Shown: positions 1-13,362, counted from the stretch's first letter. The stretch: 64,000 bases of DNA from Embiotoca jacksoni (GCA_022577435.1 JAKOON010000032.1:2173047-2237046); one strand, 5' to 3'. The notes: generated from the letters alone by a model not told the origin. Numbers and translations: made by a program.

Positions 1-3000
1 TTATTTTAAACTCAATATCTGTCAGCTCTTTACTTTGTGATTGCATCGATTTGTTGGTGCATTAAATGGGCAAAAAAAACAACATAATTTGACTTTATTT
101 TCTTAAAAATCTAGTATGCATTTTTAAACTGCAGAATGGTCCTCGTGCCTCTGACTGCAGATCCAGCGGAAGCAGTAATATGGAGGTTAGTTGGACTACG
201 AAATGGGATGGTTTTACTGGGTAGACGACGATAGGACGCCACTTCACCATCTTCACCTGACTGACTGAGAAAATGACTCATTCTCTTTCTGTCACTGTAG
301 TAACCGCCTTATTTATCTCTGTTTCAGAGAACAATGCAGATGTTAGATACTCGTGTGACGCCCCCTCCCCAAACGTCCCTCTTACATTTACAGATAAGAT
401 TTTTTTTTTCATATGTTGCCCTTGATAAAAGTCCGCCCCCCCGGGAGTTGTCAGAAATTAACTTTATCTGGTCTTTAATTATGGTACATGTGCTCTGATG
501 CATCTCTCACACACCCCTAAACCCTAACTTCACCCTCCCCAGCCCGCCCCTAACACTGTCATTTTCAAAGCTATTTTAAGACAATGTGTGATTATCTGTG
601 ACATTGCTTGACATGTGCCTCAAGGCTGTCTCTCTCTTCACTATCTCTGCTCTCTCCCTCTGTCTCCTTCTCTCTTTCTTTCTGTCTCTCTCTAATCAAA
701 AAGCCAAACCATGCAGACAGCTCAGAGCAAATAACAAGTCACTCCCCGTGGATGTTTGAAGATGACGGAGCGACCGGGGCGGCGAGGGAGAAAATAAACT
801 CTGATCGTTCCCGGTCTTGAAGCCAACACAATTTTTCAACCCAGATTTTTTGCACCAGTATTATTTTTTTTTATATATATATTCTCGTTTAGTATATACT
901 TTTTAGATATTCTTGTTTTGGTTGTTGTTGTAATTCATGGAGACAGAGAAATCGCCTTTAACATCACAACGGACAAACACTTTATTCTAAATGCTTCAGT
1001 TCATCTAATGAATCCACAAACAGCCATTTGGAGGTTTTTTTGGTTTGGTTTGTGCTGTCATAGCTGCACTTAAGATCCATTTTAAATTGTCCAAACAATG
1101 TCAGTGCACCTGATTAGTTTGCAACATAAAATCACCTTAGTTTGATAGATGATAATTAGCTAAGTGAGTCAGTCAGCTATTCTATAACTGGTCTGAACTG
1201 TGCATCAACAAATAGCTCACTGTCAGTAATGTTACACTGAGGTGTGCCGGGAAAGAAATTCAGACCTGTACTCATCAGTGGACAGGCCGGTAAAGAGACA
1301 GACAGGGTCGGTAAAAACTATACAGAGGTTTTTGATGATCCACCGAACCAACGGTGCGGCGACCCACAGGGATTTGTCCCGGTCGATGGTCAATACAGAC
1401 CTGAAGTTATACAATCAGCTGCATTTGTAGGCTTTTGCTATATGGCCACTATAAGCATTAATAGCTGTTTACTTAGCGTTCAAGAAGAAATGTGGTGATC
1501 AAACGTTCTTTAGAGGAGCTGTCTCCAGCCATGGGAATCAACACCCGTGTTCACTCCTGTTTTGCTTCTAATTTACAGAGACTTTCAGCAATTGTTGTTT
1601 TTACTGTTCTGTTCATTATGGCAGGACATTAGAATACGCTACCTTTACTCCTTCTTATTTTGTACTGAGAGCGGACTGGAAGCTACAATGACTCACTATC
1701 TCTCTTGAGGCACAATGTGGCATTACGAGACAGGACGGGACAGGACAGGTTGGTTAGCATGCTGACCTCAGTAGACATCTCTGCAGCACAATACATGGTA
1801 GGTTTTAACATGACGTTAACACTGCTTTTCTTCACATTCTGCAGATCATTTTTGTTATTTTTTTTAATGTTTTAAACTCAACATCTTACATATTGCAGAT
1901 TTAAGGAAAGATTGGAGTAAACAGGCTTCCCATTCACCCTGCCTGATCCCCTGCTAGTCATTACTTGCACAGTCAACAGCTCACTTGTTAGGCAAGCGTC
2001 AAGGGAGATATGTAGGACGCAGTTATCCCCTTGAATATGTCTGTGTTAGATTGCTGCTCTTCACTCCTTGTCATATCCACAATATTTATTTACACTCCTG
2101 AGATGCAGTTGAAAGCTCAGAAACAGCTGGTGAAACTGTTGTAGCTCATTGGTTTATGTGGACAAGGTGCATGCTGTGTTTGTGTTACAGTTGCAAATAG
2201 GTAAGATGGGTAAAAAAAAAAAATTGGCGTTTTAGAGACACTGGTGTGCTCCCTTCTTGTAGCGAAGCAAAAAGTCTGAGTCTGCAGTTCAAAGTGATAT
2301 AATTTATTTTACATAATATTTTCCACAATGTTTCCTGAGCCTGAACCTTACAGTAGTACCCATCTCTAAATGTCGTACAAAACATTTTAAAAAGCTGGCA
2401 TTCAACTGAATCTTGAGTTTTGTAGCCTCGTTCATGATCAATGTCACTTCAACATGAGGCCAGTGCGGTGGTTATGTCAGTCTTATTACATAAACAATTG
2501 GAGCAAATTCCCCAAGTCCCACTTATTTAATGCCAAAAATTGTGATGTACAAAATGTCATGATGGACTTTTCTGTTTTTCACCACAATTATAAGGTGATA
2601 CATTTAGTGAGAATCTCAACCTGATATTCTGCACATCATAAACTAACAATAGTTCTTGCGTTGATTTTTTTTTTTTCCAACACTTCTAATACATTATTCA
2701 TCAGTTCTTTTTTCATGCAAACCAAACACCATAACAGAGGATTTATAAAGTGAACAGTAGTCAAGGCTGTAAGTGACAACTGGAACCCCATCAACATTTA
2801 TATCAAAGCAGGTTTAGTTGGCGAGCAGTGAAACATGGATGAAATTACCCGTCTACCTCCCCTCAAAACGCAGCCCATGTATCATAGCCAGAGCAAATAC
2901 CACATAATTACATAATTAATCAGATCATGTATGTTTCCCTTCTCTTCCTTCATTTTTGTTCCTTTGTACAAGAGTCAAATGCATGTAATCACTTGTTCTG

Positions 3001-3463
3001 TAATGTAATCTGATCAGGGCCATGTAATTCTTCATTTTCCAACAGCTCCCTGGAGCAACTGCTCTGAGAGCGAGATGAATGTGGCTCAGTCTCTGTCCCT
3101 CCTCTCGCTGTCTCTCTGCTTTCCTTTCTCTAAATGTGGCTCCCTCAGTGTGGTTAACCGCTTGGCCGTGTAGCCGCTGGCAGCTACGTCTACCGCCGCA
3201 AGACAACATCTCTCCTCCTCACTTGTCTCGCCATCCATCCATCCACGCTCTACTTCCCTTTTCTCCTCCTCAACCTCCCCTCCTCATCTCTTCCAATCAG
3301 CTATCGTTTCTTCTTCTTCCTTCTCTTCATCCCCTGTTTCTCCTCCTCTTTCTCCTCCTCCTCTCTCCCTCCAGTGGCAACACCAACCATCAGGTCCCAT
3401 CTATCTGTGTGTACGTCAGCAATTAGAGCGTCGTGGCAGCCAAATGCCAGCCGTGTCCCCAAG

Positions 3464-3465
<2 letters not shown>

Positions 3466-3505
<40 letters not shown>
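3466..3505. repeat. (AC)n microsatellite
   Basis: 40 bases of uninterrupted AC. Confidence 0.98.
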
Positions 3506-3507
<2 letters not shown>

Positions 3508-3540
3508 AAAGGCTATGCCCTGACAAAACAGCAAGAGAAC

Positions 3541-3730
3541 AAATCACATCATAATTTATAATCTCGCTGCGCTAAAATCTCATTATATTACAGACATATG
3601 GATTTGGCGGCGTGCACGGCTGGGGAGCTGGCGCTATAAATTCCACCAATCGTAAATTATTAAAGGAAGGATAGAAATGACCGTCGCCTGTCCAGATTAG
3701 CTGTAAATTACACTCAAACATGGTTTGTTT
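3541..3730. promoter_or_regulatory. Candidate conserved non-coding block
   Basis: This is complex sequence without simple repeats, beginning just after a CA array. It has several homeodomain-like cores (ATAATTTATAATC, GTAAATTATTAAAGG) and a CCAAT-like ACCAATCG. It resembles vertebrate developmental enhancers, but that is judged by eye only. Confidence 0.3.
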
Positions 3731-5099
3731 AAGGAATTAAGTCCCATGTGGTGTAAAGGACCTTGCAGGGTATTGCTGAAGCCACTGGGTGGGAGGGCGG
3801 GTCAAGAATGAGCTGCCTTAAAATATCAAAGGATTATGGGTTCAAACCATAAAATACAGAAGGGCTTCCTACCACTAAACCACGTCTTTATCTGTTTATA
3901 GACCGACCACGTCAAAAAAAATCCGCACATCTACACTGCAACACTGTTTCCCACCTTGCTGTGTTTAAATAGTGTCTGATAATCAAGCCAACAAGCAACT
4001 TCAACTGAATTGAAACCTCTAGCTCGTCTCACAACCTCTCCATGCACCTCGCCTCAGTCCCGCACTTCTGTTTTAGAGTTTCAAAGAAGTAAAATTTAAT
4101 TTGTAGAAAAACGCGTCCAAGCGGAGGGGAAAGCAGACTGGGGGAGGGCAGCTCTGGCCCTCTGCTGTCAGCTTGGCTTTTCATTATCACTCTGTCATTT
4201 CTTCTGAGATGTCAGGTATTTAATAACACCAATACATGACTCAGTTCAGACGGATTACTAAGAAATCTGCTGAGAACAGAACAAGCCTACCAACAAGCAA
4301 CGCTGTAGACTCATGTCATTTCATGGAATTGGGGACTTCTGGCAAATACTTTTTCATTTGGAAACATTCGGAAAATGATGACACACTTCCTGTAGTGAGG
4401 AAAACAAGATAACCATGATTCTTAAGATTTGCCATTAAAGTTTAACGCCATCAATCTTGGGAGCTTCTGTGGAGATCCAAAGGATACAGACGGTCCTCTC
4501 CAGCAAATTCCCAATAAAAACATATCGGTTTTGTCACATTTTTCCAGAAAGCCTTTTGCAGCCGTGAAAACTGTGACTCACTTTGTTGGGAGCAATTGGG
4601 AAATGGTGTGACATTGTTATAGGACCATTAAGTCAACAAAGATAGAGATGGGGTGGATGGAGGGGTCAATAAAACATTTTACTACCAACACTCAAAGTCT
4701 TTTTTTAAATAAGGTTCCATAAATTTATCCACGTGGTTATTACTGTAACCATGACAAGAACGTTCCCTTATCTCTAAGTACTCTAAACGTGTTGTTTTCA
4801 TGCTGACACCTAAACTAGTATTAAGTGACATTTATTTTCAGCTATGATTTCGGATGGTTTTGGAGGTCAAAAAACGTCTTTGTGCTGACACTGATGTCAA
4901 GTCTGAAAAGGCCTCTATGAGTGTCATTCTAAAAAGAGATCTGTTGGTCACTGTAATTGTTTTTCCTGTCCAGACTGGAGCAAAGAGATCCCTTTATAAA
5001 GTGATTTTGATATCAGTGAGTGATGAAAGACAAAGTCCAAAGTCAAACATTAGTTCTAAAGTTCAGCTGAAGCTAATTTGAGGCTTTAACACTTGAAAC

Positions 5100-5173
5100 A
5101 GGGGTCTCCAACCAATAGACAGCAATCTACCTGGTAAATCAAAGGAGCTCTCAGAGGAAACAGGTTGGAGGCC
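5100..5173. repeat. Short inverted repeat, hAT-terminus-like
   Basis: CAGGGGTCTCCAACC at the left faces GGTTGGAGGCC at 5163-5173, an 11-base inverted pair (one mismatch) around a 50-base loop. Ends beginning CAGGGGTCTCCAA are typical of some hAT elements, so this may be a tiny deleted copy. Confidence 0.35.
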
Positions 5174-5659
5174 AAATAAAGAAGATATTTTCAGAAGTTA
5201 CAGTGTTTGTAGGGTCTAAATTCCTTTTTTTTGTTACTGTCTCTCCTTTCCTTATTCTGACTGTTACATTGAAAATTATCCATTTGATTTGACAAAGCTG
5301 GATTGACTCATATTTCCTATTTTGTCCCCCATGACCCTCAGCGAAATCATTTAAAGTGATTTCAAGATACTTCACGTTGTAAGTTTAAAGTGGGGGAAAG
5401 AAGCAGTACAGATGCCTCAGCCGTGGAACAGGTGCTATCAAAGTGCTTCCTAGTCAATACACACAGAGGCAGCATTTAAAAACATCAGGGGGCTGGACTG
5501 AAGGGTGGCATTAGACTTTGAATGGCGAGGGATCTAATACATGGATGGTCCTCTTCCTCAGTCAGCCCATTGACTCCAAACTGAGCCTATTAGCAAGACA
5601 ACACACCACTAATGGCAGTGCGACTGCTGCTGCTGCCCCTCATGTGTATGGAGACCACC

Positions 5660-5662
<3 letters not shown>

Positions 5663-5722
<60 letters not shown>
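5663..5722. repeat. (CA)n microsatellite
   Basis: 60 bases of uninterrupted CA. Confidence 0.98.
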
Positions 5723-5723
<1 letters not shown>

Positions 5724-7283
5724 CCCCTTTCACTTTTCCCACGCTATTGTTCCCTAAAACATTAGTATATTATAGCGTGAAACCAGATCAAGTGTTGGTT
5801 CCATTAGAAAACATGAACACCCTGTTAGGACTGAACGTACTGGTAGTTTTGTGTGATGGACTGTCTGTAGGTGGGAGACAGAAAGTTTGAGGAAAATGAA
5901 ATAGAATAGGCCTTATTGGTCCAAGCTGTTACATGTTGGTTAAGAGAACAACAGAGTTTGGAGAAATCTTAAAAACGTCCTAACCCATTCAGGATCTAAT
6001 ACAAATGACGAGCAGCTTCATGAGCAGGTGGTGGACTTGATGTGGATGCTCTGGATATGTTCAATGTTGATGTGAGTGAGAAAAGAAGGGCCCATCTTGA
6101 AAGCAATAATCTAATTATATATCTGGATTGTCTCCTTACTGTTACAGAATCATTTCTATGGTATCTAAGAAGCATGTAAGGTAGACATTCATCTCTTCTT
6201 TGTTGTTAAATATTGTTTAACCCACAAGTATCTGGCCCAATAATAAAATGATGGTAACAGGACATATTTAACCCACACCCCATATGGTACTATTTGTTCC
6301 TTCTGCTCATTTTTTGGTGTCTGTGACACAAAGTGATTTATTAGTATTAATTCACATCTGCTGTATTGACATAATTCACTTTAAGTCACCGTTTTCCAAA
6401 ATCTTTATTTTCCCTTTTGGTGTTGAATCAGACAATGAAAGCAAACGTGTGCCACTGCAGCACCACTTAGTAACTTACACTCACTGACTGAAAAGTGGTT
6501 TACAGCAGAGAAGTGTTAGTTTAAAGCTGCCTGGGCGATTGGACAGTTCCACGTGTGACCAGCAGGGGGGTGTAGTGCAGAGGGAGACCGGAGGCAGGAA
6601 AGCTTCAACTCTCACTGTGTCTTCCTCTCCTCCTCAGTCCATCCCCAAAACACACGCACACACATTTGATTTTTGCCAAACAATCATCGGATAGGCTGTA
6701 ACTTCTATTCAGGTCTAATATTCGGTTGCTGGGCGAAAAACTGCACGTAGGACTTCAGCTGTGACTTGTTATTTCCCCATTGATGTCTCTGACAATAGTG
6801 GCCAGATGACTTTAATCAAAATGTTAAATAAAAGGAGCTGAAAAAAAGAGACCAAACTTAAATTTGGATGAAAAAAAAGAAAAAAAAATCTGGTGCTGGA
6901 GGTCATTTTTATATAAAGGATCCAATACCAGCTGCAAACCAGTGTTGTCCATATTATTTTGGTGCAATTTACACATTTAAGTAGCTCACAATTAAGCAAG
7001 TGATAGTCGTTCTTATCCCCCCCCAAAAAAAAACTATGGACTTGTAAAAGTTGTGTAAGTTCGTTGCCAGGACTTGTCTACACTGCTCCGGCTTTAGTGA
7101 ACTTCCCTCTGTCTCCCTAACTTCAGTCTCTAGTGCGCACTTTATAAGAGTGTCTGGTGGACCACCTCTTTTTGTTAAGAGGTGGACTTCATTGGCTTTA
7201 TGGCAAATAGCAGTCTCTCCAACGGGTGAAAGAGAAAAACGGGGTGGAGGGAGAGAGAGATAGAGTGAAAGAGAGAGCGAGAG

Positions 7284-7285
<2 letters not shown>

Positions 7286-7340
<55 letters not shown>
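7286..7340. repeat. (GT)n microsatellite after a GA run
   Basis: 55 bases of GT after GAGAGAG, followed by a G-rich stretch. Confidence 0.98.
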
Positions 7341-7341
<1 letters not shown>

Positions 7342-7727
7342 AGGGGGTGGGGGGGTAATTCATTCACTTTGCGCACAAAGCGCAGTGGAAATCACCCAGG
7401 GGAACGACACGCCAGACAGGAGCGAGAGGCAGAAGGGGGTGGCGGGATGGTGCGGTGCTGAGAAACAGTGTCCACACGGAAAAAAACACACACGGAGGAA
7501 TTCCAAAACTCTATTATTTGATTCCTTAATTCTTCATCATTTTGAGAAATTAGTCAATGACAACAGATGTTGGTCAAATTGACTCGACGTGGCAGAGATA
7601 TTATCGCTTTGTTGATTTTATATTGTCAAACGCACAAGACGGTGATTTGGGATGTTAACACTGTTCGGATCTCCCACAGGAGGGGAGGTTGTGTGATCCG
7701 GGATATTGAAAGGCCAGAATGAACGCA

Positions 7728-7746
7728 CCCCCCCCCCCCCCCCCCC
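7728..7746. repeat. Poly-C run
   Basis: 19 C, just upstream of the candidate promoter. Run length is prone to sequencing error. Confidence 0.95.
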
Positions 7747-8047
7747 TGTTTGGGAGCAGTAGACGGTTGATGTTCCCTAAAGAAAAAAAAAACTCGCATC
7801 AAAATAAAGAGTGTTAAATAACAATGTTTTGTTTTTTAACCCAGAGAAAGACAGAGCTGGTGTATCTTGTGTGTCTGTCAGTCATTGAGCGACCCGAGCG
7901 CTGCGCGGCAGCACTGCGCCTCGGAGCGCTGTGGACCCTGGACACCCCCCTCCCCCCTCTCCCGTCCTCCCCATCCACCCCCACTCTCACCGCTCAGCCT
8001 CGCGCAGCCCTTCCAGCCTCACACACGTCGCTGTTGAGCACTGTGAT

Positions 8048-8092
8048 CCCCCCCCCCCACCACCACCACCACCACCACACCACCACCACCAC
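8048..8092. repeat. Poly-C plus (CAC)n
   Basis: C run followed by CAC trinucleotides inside the GC-rich candidate first exon. Confidence 0.95.
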
Positions 8093-8266
8093 TCTCCCCT
8101 CACACCACCGCCACTGCCTGCCACTGTGACTGCGATCCTGCGCTCCCTCACCGGCTTCACTCCTCTTTCCTCTTACTGATCGTCCCTCTCCGTGTTTCAG
8201 CGGAGGGGCTGCACGCGCGATTGCGCTATTGATACCCACTTTACAGTGTGTCTGTGGAAAAGTCAG

Positions 8267-8267
<1 letters not shown>

Positions 8268-8303
<36 letters not shown>
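8268..8303. repeat. (CT)n microsatellite
   Basis: CT run in the candidate leader, a place where GAGA-type runs are common. Confidence 0.97.
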
Positions 8304-8304
<1 letters not shown>

Positions 8305-11300
8305 CGGCTCTCTCCGTCCTCTTCTGTGGTTGCGCTTTGGTAAACTAACAGGGAGGTGTTAACTACTTTTGCTTCTCCAAAGCGCCTCCCGTTATCTCCG
8401 GTGCTGCTGCGCAGGAGCCAGAAGGGCCAGTGCTACTGATATTCCCGCTCCGCTGAAAACTTTTCGGTTTGTTGTGAGGATAAAAAAGAAGCCGGAAACC
8501 GAGGAGTCGTCTGCATTAGAAGCGGATTCTGCCGCGGCGAGGTGAGTAACACTGACTGTTTTTTTTTTGTTGTTGTTGTTGTTGGGTTTGAAGCTTATAC
8601 AGTTTGTGCTTCCACGCCTCTTCGCGTTCCGCCGCTTCTTTCTGTTTTGGGAACGTATTTCGAGACGTTTCAGGAAACTTTCTCCGGTATTGTGCGCTTT
8701 GGTCGCTGCGCGCGGGGCATTTTCACGCGTGAAAAAAAATAGAAAAAAACAAAACAAAAAAAAAAAGTCACGGCACGGTCTGTCTCCGCTTGGACACCCG
8801 AGTTTTACACGTGTGCACGCGAGTGCGTGTGCGTTTATATGTGTTTATGTCACTTTGTGTGCGCGCGCGTGTGTGCGTATGCGATGTTCCCAAACAAGAA
8901 TGGAGCTTATTGAATTGTTTAGTTTGTGTCGATGCCATCACGCATACATTGCCATCACCATACATTACTGCATTACACCGCAACCAAATTTGAACTTTGC
9001 TTAACTATAATTGATTTTGTCATTGTTTCTGAGGAACATGGGTCATGTTCTAAGAGCTCGTGAGGCTACTTGAGTTATCCTAAAAGCCTTCATTTAAATA
9101 AATACAAATCTATTTTTATTTTGTTTTTTTTCATTGAAGATAATATCTTTATTTTAGCAGTGTTCCTGAGAGCCTTCAGCATCATTACCCGACTGACCCG
9201 CGATAATGAGCGTCAGTGCGCAGGCCTGCTGTGAATGTATTTATTTGAAAGTGAAGTTTTAGTTGTTCACATGAAGGCAGCGGTTAAAGCTCACTGGAAA
9301 TGAAAGGACTGTTGCTTTGGAGCACTAAAGAATGGCCTCATAACGACGAGGGCATGTGGCTTAACTGCCGCATATTGGCCCCGTTATCTGGGGTTTAATA
9401 AAGACTCTGATGAAGCGGATTTTAATGCATCACATAACATAGAACAGTACCGAAGACTCTTGTTCTGCAGCTGTGTTTGGATCACAGATCTTTATAAACA
9501 CATTTGCGTTTTAATTTAGAATGTTGAACTCCTGTCTTCAGTCAAACTGGTGTTAATGTACAAATTCAAATAATAATAAAATGATAAAGGATAAAGACGA
9601 AATCAGTCAAATGAAAGGACAGAGCGGAGTTTTACGGGTGATTCTACCATCTGTGAGCGTGTGTGAATGCAAGTCTCAAAATTAATCTTTCAAAGGAACG
9701 GCTTGAATTTAAAAAAAAAAAAAGCAGGCAACTTTGTGCGTAACACGCGTGTGCACGTGCACATCCTTGTGTGTACACACAATCATGTACACACACACAC
9801 ACACACAGGCCTAAACACGGTTGGGAAACACCTGTTAACAAGGGAGCCACTATAATTTGCATCCTCCCCCTAAAAAAGAAGCGACCAGTCAGTTGAAGTC
9901 CCGGGGGCCTTCCAGCTTCATGGCCGAGGACAGGGAGCCAAAACACGGATTCATGCAAGTGCCAGCTCCCGCTGCGTCCTTATTACTGAATACAGCATTT
10001 ACTTTTAATTTACATTTTCGGCTTTCTGCCGTGTTTCGTCACGTAACGTGATTCTTTCCGGTAATAGAACTCTTTTGTTTTAATTTATTTTGGCCGATAA
10101 ATGTCACTCCTGTAAAATACTTTGTAGGTTTTGTGTGAGGTCTCTTTTCATACTCTATTTACTGTAGACTTACTGAGTGGCATTATATGTCAATAATTGT
10201 CTAAATTAATAAAACGCAGTGGGCTGACACTGCCCTTTTTTTCTTTGGACTCACATTTTGTAATAGTTTTTAGTAGAAATAATATTCTGCCAACTTCATT
10301 CACACCTTTATTTATTTGCCTGCGTGCCGGTCAAACCTCATTCATCCCGTATGTATTTTAAAAAAGGGAAATAAAACGATTCAGCAAACAAGTATGCAGT
10401 TGCGCACGCGCCCACGTCAACGCACGTTGCCGCACAAAGCCGCAACACACCGAAGAGGGAATAATAAAATTAGGAGTGTGGGAAAAATGCGGCAGACCTA
10501 TTAGCAGTAATTTCCAAGTTAAAAAGTCATCTCAGTGCCAGCAATAAATAGCGCGTAAAAACGCACTTGTGGAGCGAAGGTGCGCCCGAGGCGGGTCATT
10601 GAACTCACCGCACACAGATGATTGAATTATAGCTTCTCCAAAAAAATCCCAAACTCTACTCCACATCCACATCCAGAGATCCCCGCGTGATGTACCCCTT
10701 TATATTGATTTTATTGATTGTCAAATCAACCAGCATTGACTTCTAACGAGCAGCCGAGCCTTTTCATTTTCCAACCAAACACAGTAGTGAGCAATAATTG
10801 TCTTTTAAACGGCAGAGAGAGGAGGGAATAGAGGTGGCACACAAACATATATTTTACGTACAAATGGAGTCATATTGAAAAATTATGGTTTGTCGTCGAG
10901 GCTGTCGGTGAGGACGGAAGTTCTAATTCTGGAGCTGATTTCTTATAAACAATTTACTGATGAAGAAAAAGTGAGCACACGTGGTTTCCTGTAATTATCT
11001 GTACATGAGACATTTCATTTATCCACTTAAAGCTTCAGTGTATTTCCCATTCGTCTTGTACACTGACACCCACCTATTTTTTTTAAATTAATAATTCTGA
11101 TGATTAATAATGCAAAGTGGATATTTTGAAATTTGAATTCACTTTAATTTAAGCCGGATGCCGCTTTTTATTTTTCTATTAAAAATCTCCAGATCAAAGT
11201 CGAATTCTTAAATCTTTTTTTAAAATTTGTATTATTAGCTAATGAGACATTTGAATACATCTATCAGATTAATTTCTTTCACGTTTGTTACATCAAATAT

Positions 11301-12118
11301 TGTGATTTTAAAGGATAATTTAAACAAGCATCAGTTACCTAAAGCGACATTTTGAATTAAATGAATTAAAGCTAAATTGTTTTGTTTTTTTACATATTTA
11401 CGTCATTAAATATGTTGTCGAATTAAACGTGTTTGGTTGTAAAATGCAGTCATGCAGAGTGTCGCAGCAGCTCGTCAGTTTCTATATCATTTCATTATTT
11501 TCCGCTTCACTTTTCAGACCAGAGTGATTTATATTATGCAGTTTATTTAATCTGTCAGATGAATTCAACTCGTTTGTTTGACGTTCAGATTCAAACGCGC
11601 TACGGACGCCTGCTATTTTTTACTGACACCTTTCTACGGAAGTTGGACTTCGATTTTCACTTTTGGGATTTTTTTTTTTTTTTTTTTTTTGAAGTGATGT
11701 GTGCTGTGTGTTTTGATTTAATGCAGAGGATGTGCCTCTGCGCTCTGGGATTCACCATAACGATGCCTGTCGTCAGCAAAAAATATGGAAAAAATTATTT
11801 TTGAATGGAACAACACAACACGGAACTTTAAACCGAAGTCATAAGTTTGCGTATTTGTTTTATCAAACAGATTCAGTGTAAAAGCATCACTTGTAATTTT
11901 CCATCACACCCAAACCTATTTATTTTATTTATTCATTTAGGCCTCACCTTCCTCTCTCCCTCTCTCCTCATCCTCCCCAAAGGAATAGTCTGTAGTCGCG
12001 AAGTCGAGGGGGGAAAAAGTGTCGAGTTGGAAAAGTAGCAAAAGATGATTTATTTGTCAGCGTTTTCGAATCTCCCCCTCTTCCCACCCCCCTCCGCTCC
12101 TCCGCTCCTCCTCTCCTC

Positions 12119-12123
<5 letters not shown>

Positions 12124-12149
<26 letters not shown>
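12124..12149. repeat. (CT)n run
   Basis: CT run directly before the complex block at 12150. Confidence 0.95.
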
Positions 12150-12460
12150 AGCAGTCAGCTGTTATTGCTCGCCATTGATCTCCCTCGCGCCCCTCTTTGC
12201 GCAGCGAGAAGTGAACTAAAATTAATGTCCATTTCACACCTCTCTCCTGGATCGATGGCCGCAGGGAGAGAAGTTTATTTTAATTTGGATCCCAAGAAGC
12301 GCCACGTCCGACATAAAAGGGAACCCTCCCGCCTGCTTAATTATCAGGAAACCAGTTAACTCTCGCTTTTATCGCGACGCAGATAATCATTAAGTAGCTG
12401 GTAAGCAGCTTCAAATCATATCCATCAGGTCCAGATGTTTTTATTAGAGCATGAAAAGCA
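12150..12460. promoter_or_regulatory. Candidate conserved non-coding block in intron 1
   Basis: The block has unusually dense homeodomain-like motifs: AAAATTAATG, TTTAATTTGG, GCTTAATTATC, AGATAATCATTAAGTAG. They sit in complex sequence with CpGs retained (GCCACGTCCGAC, TTTATCGCGACGC). It directly follows a CT run. The texture suits a deeply conserved enhancer, but no alignment was possible. A TTG-led frame through it looks accidental. Confidence 0.4.
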
Positions 12461-12639
12461 GAAGGGATTTTTTTTTTTCTTCTCCTGAATGTTGGAATGG
12501 ATTTATGTTCAGTTTTATTTATGCCGCCATCTCTCTGAGGGAGAAGAAGAGAGTAATTAAGAACTGTTAAAGAGGAAGACGAAGTAACTTTTCTTCCACT
12601 TGTTCTTCTCTTCCAACTTATTTTTTATTTTTTTTCATT

Positions 12640-12915
12640 TGAATAAGCGCCCGAACAAATCCGCTCTAAATTCATATTTATCCAGGCCTTCATAAACGCA
12701 TTCTCATCCAAAAAAAAAGGCTCTATTTCTCCTATTTGGAAATACGAATGCGTCATGACGTGCGCATTAAAGCCTCACCCCCCTCCTCTCCCTCTCATAA
12801 CATGACACTGATAGTAAATTAACCGCGAATCGCTCAGTCGCGACTAGTTTGATGACCCCCCCTCGGTCTATTAAGTCCTATCAATATGCACTAATTCCTC
12901 ATTCTTTATTAAAAG
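12640..12915. promoter_or_regulatory. Candidate conserved non-coding block in intron 1
   Basis: The block contains a CRE-like GTCATGACGTGCG, AGTAAATTAACCGCGAATCG, and TATTAAGTCCTATCAATATG followed by CACTAATTCC. The sequence is complex and free of simple repeats except short C runs. No gene is seen here. Confidence 0.33.
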
Positions 12916-13024
12916 TAGAACCAACTCCTCTTCCACGTCTTCACCCTCCCTCCTTCCCCCCTGCCGTCATCCCCACCCTCCTCCTCCTCCTCCCCCAGTC
13001 CTCCGTGTGTGTTTTATTATTTTG

Positions 13025-13345
13025 TTGTGCTAATAAACACTACATGCACGAGCTTATTTGACATGCAGACGGTAATTGAAATAAACGCGTCGCCGGTAAA
13101 TAACAAGTGTTTGAACACGGCGGCACGAGAGCGCGCGCGGGGGGCCCCCCTTGGAGAGAAAGTGCGCCGTGCGCGGTCTGCATCTTAAAAACTTTTGCGT
13201 TATTATTGTCTCGTTATCGCTGTTATAATCACCATAATTAAGTTCTGAGAGTCGGATGCGATCAGTTAATGGGTGGATGCTGTGGGGGTGTCGCGCTTAT
13301 CAAACCAACCAAATGTTTTGCCTCGCTGGAAATTGCAGCCTGTCC
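13025..13345. promoter_or_regulatory. CpG-rich candidate regulatory block in intron 1
   Basis: GC- and CpG-rich DNA at 13085-13185 (runs such as GAGCGCGCGCGG) is flanked by AT-rich homeodomain-like sites (GGTAATTGAAATAAACGCG on the left, ATAATCACCATAATTAAG on the right). It could be an enhancer or a minor alternative promoter inside the rnf220 locus. I see no convincing exon with a donor here. Confidence 0.33.
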
Positions 13346-13362
13346 GCCACGCAGATTGTGTG

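Larger units (their letters stand above)
1..7727. other. Upstream flank without recognisable genes
   Basis: Open frames here are short, often non-ATG or low complexity, and match nothing I recognise. The stretch holds three long CA/TG arrays, a candidate conserved block at 3541-3730 and a hairpin-like hAT-type remnant at 5100-5173. A fragment at 6516-6600 starts with TTTAAAGCTGC, the reverse complement of the end of the 36.3/45.2 kb repeat family. The rest is unremarkable AT-rich DNA. Confidence 0.6.
7870..8541 (+). promoter_or_regulatory. rnf220: Candidate rnf220 promoter and non-coding first exon
   Basis: This segment is clearly richer in GC and CpG than its surroundings (for example GAGCGACCCGAGCGCTGCGC near 7888). 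It contains a CAC run at 8058-8092 and a CT run at 8268-8303, both common in vertebrate leaders. It ends at 8541 in a near-consensus donor, CGAG|GTGAGT. I see no clear TATA box. It lies on the same strand as exon 2 and about 13.3 kb upstream, a layout typical for a gene whose start codon is in exon 2. The transcription start is not determined, and the exon might belong to another transcript. Confidence 0.45.

Noticed and set aside
1244..1498. Overlapping open frames of 84, 62 and 60 codons on both strands
   Set aside because: Several frames are open over the same bases, none resembles a known exon, and no good acceptor or donor pair brackets them.
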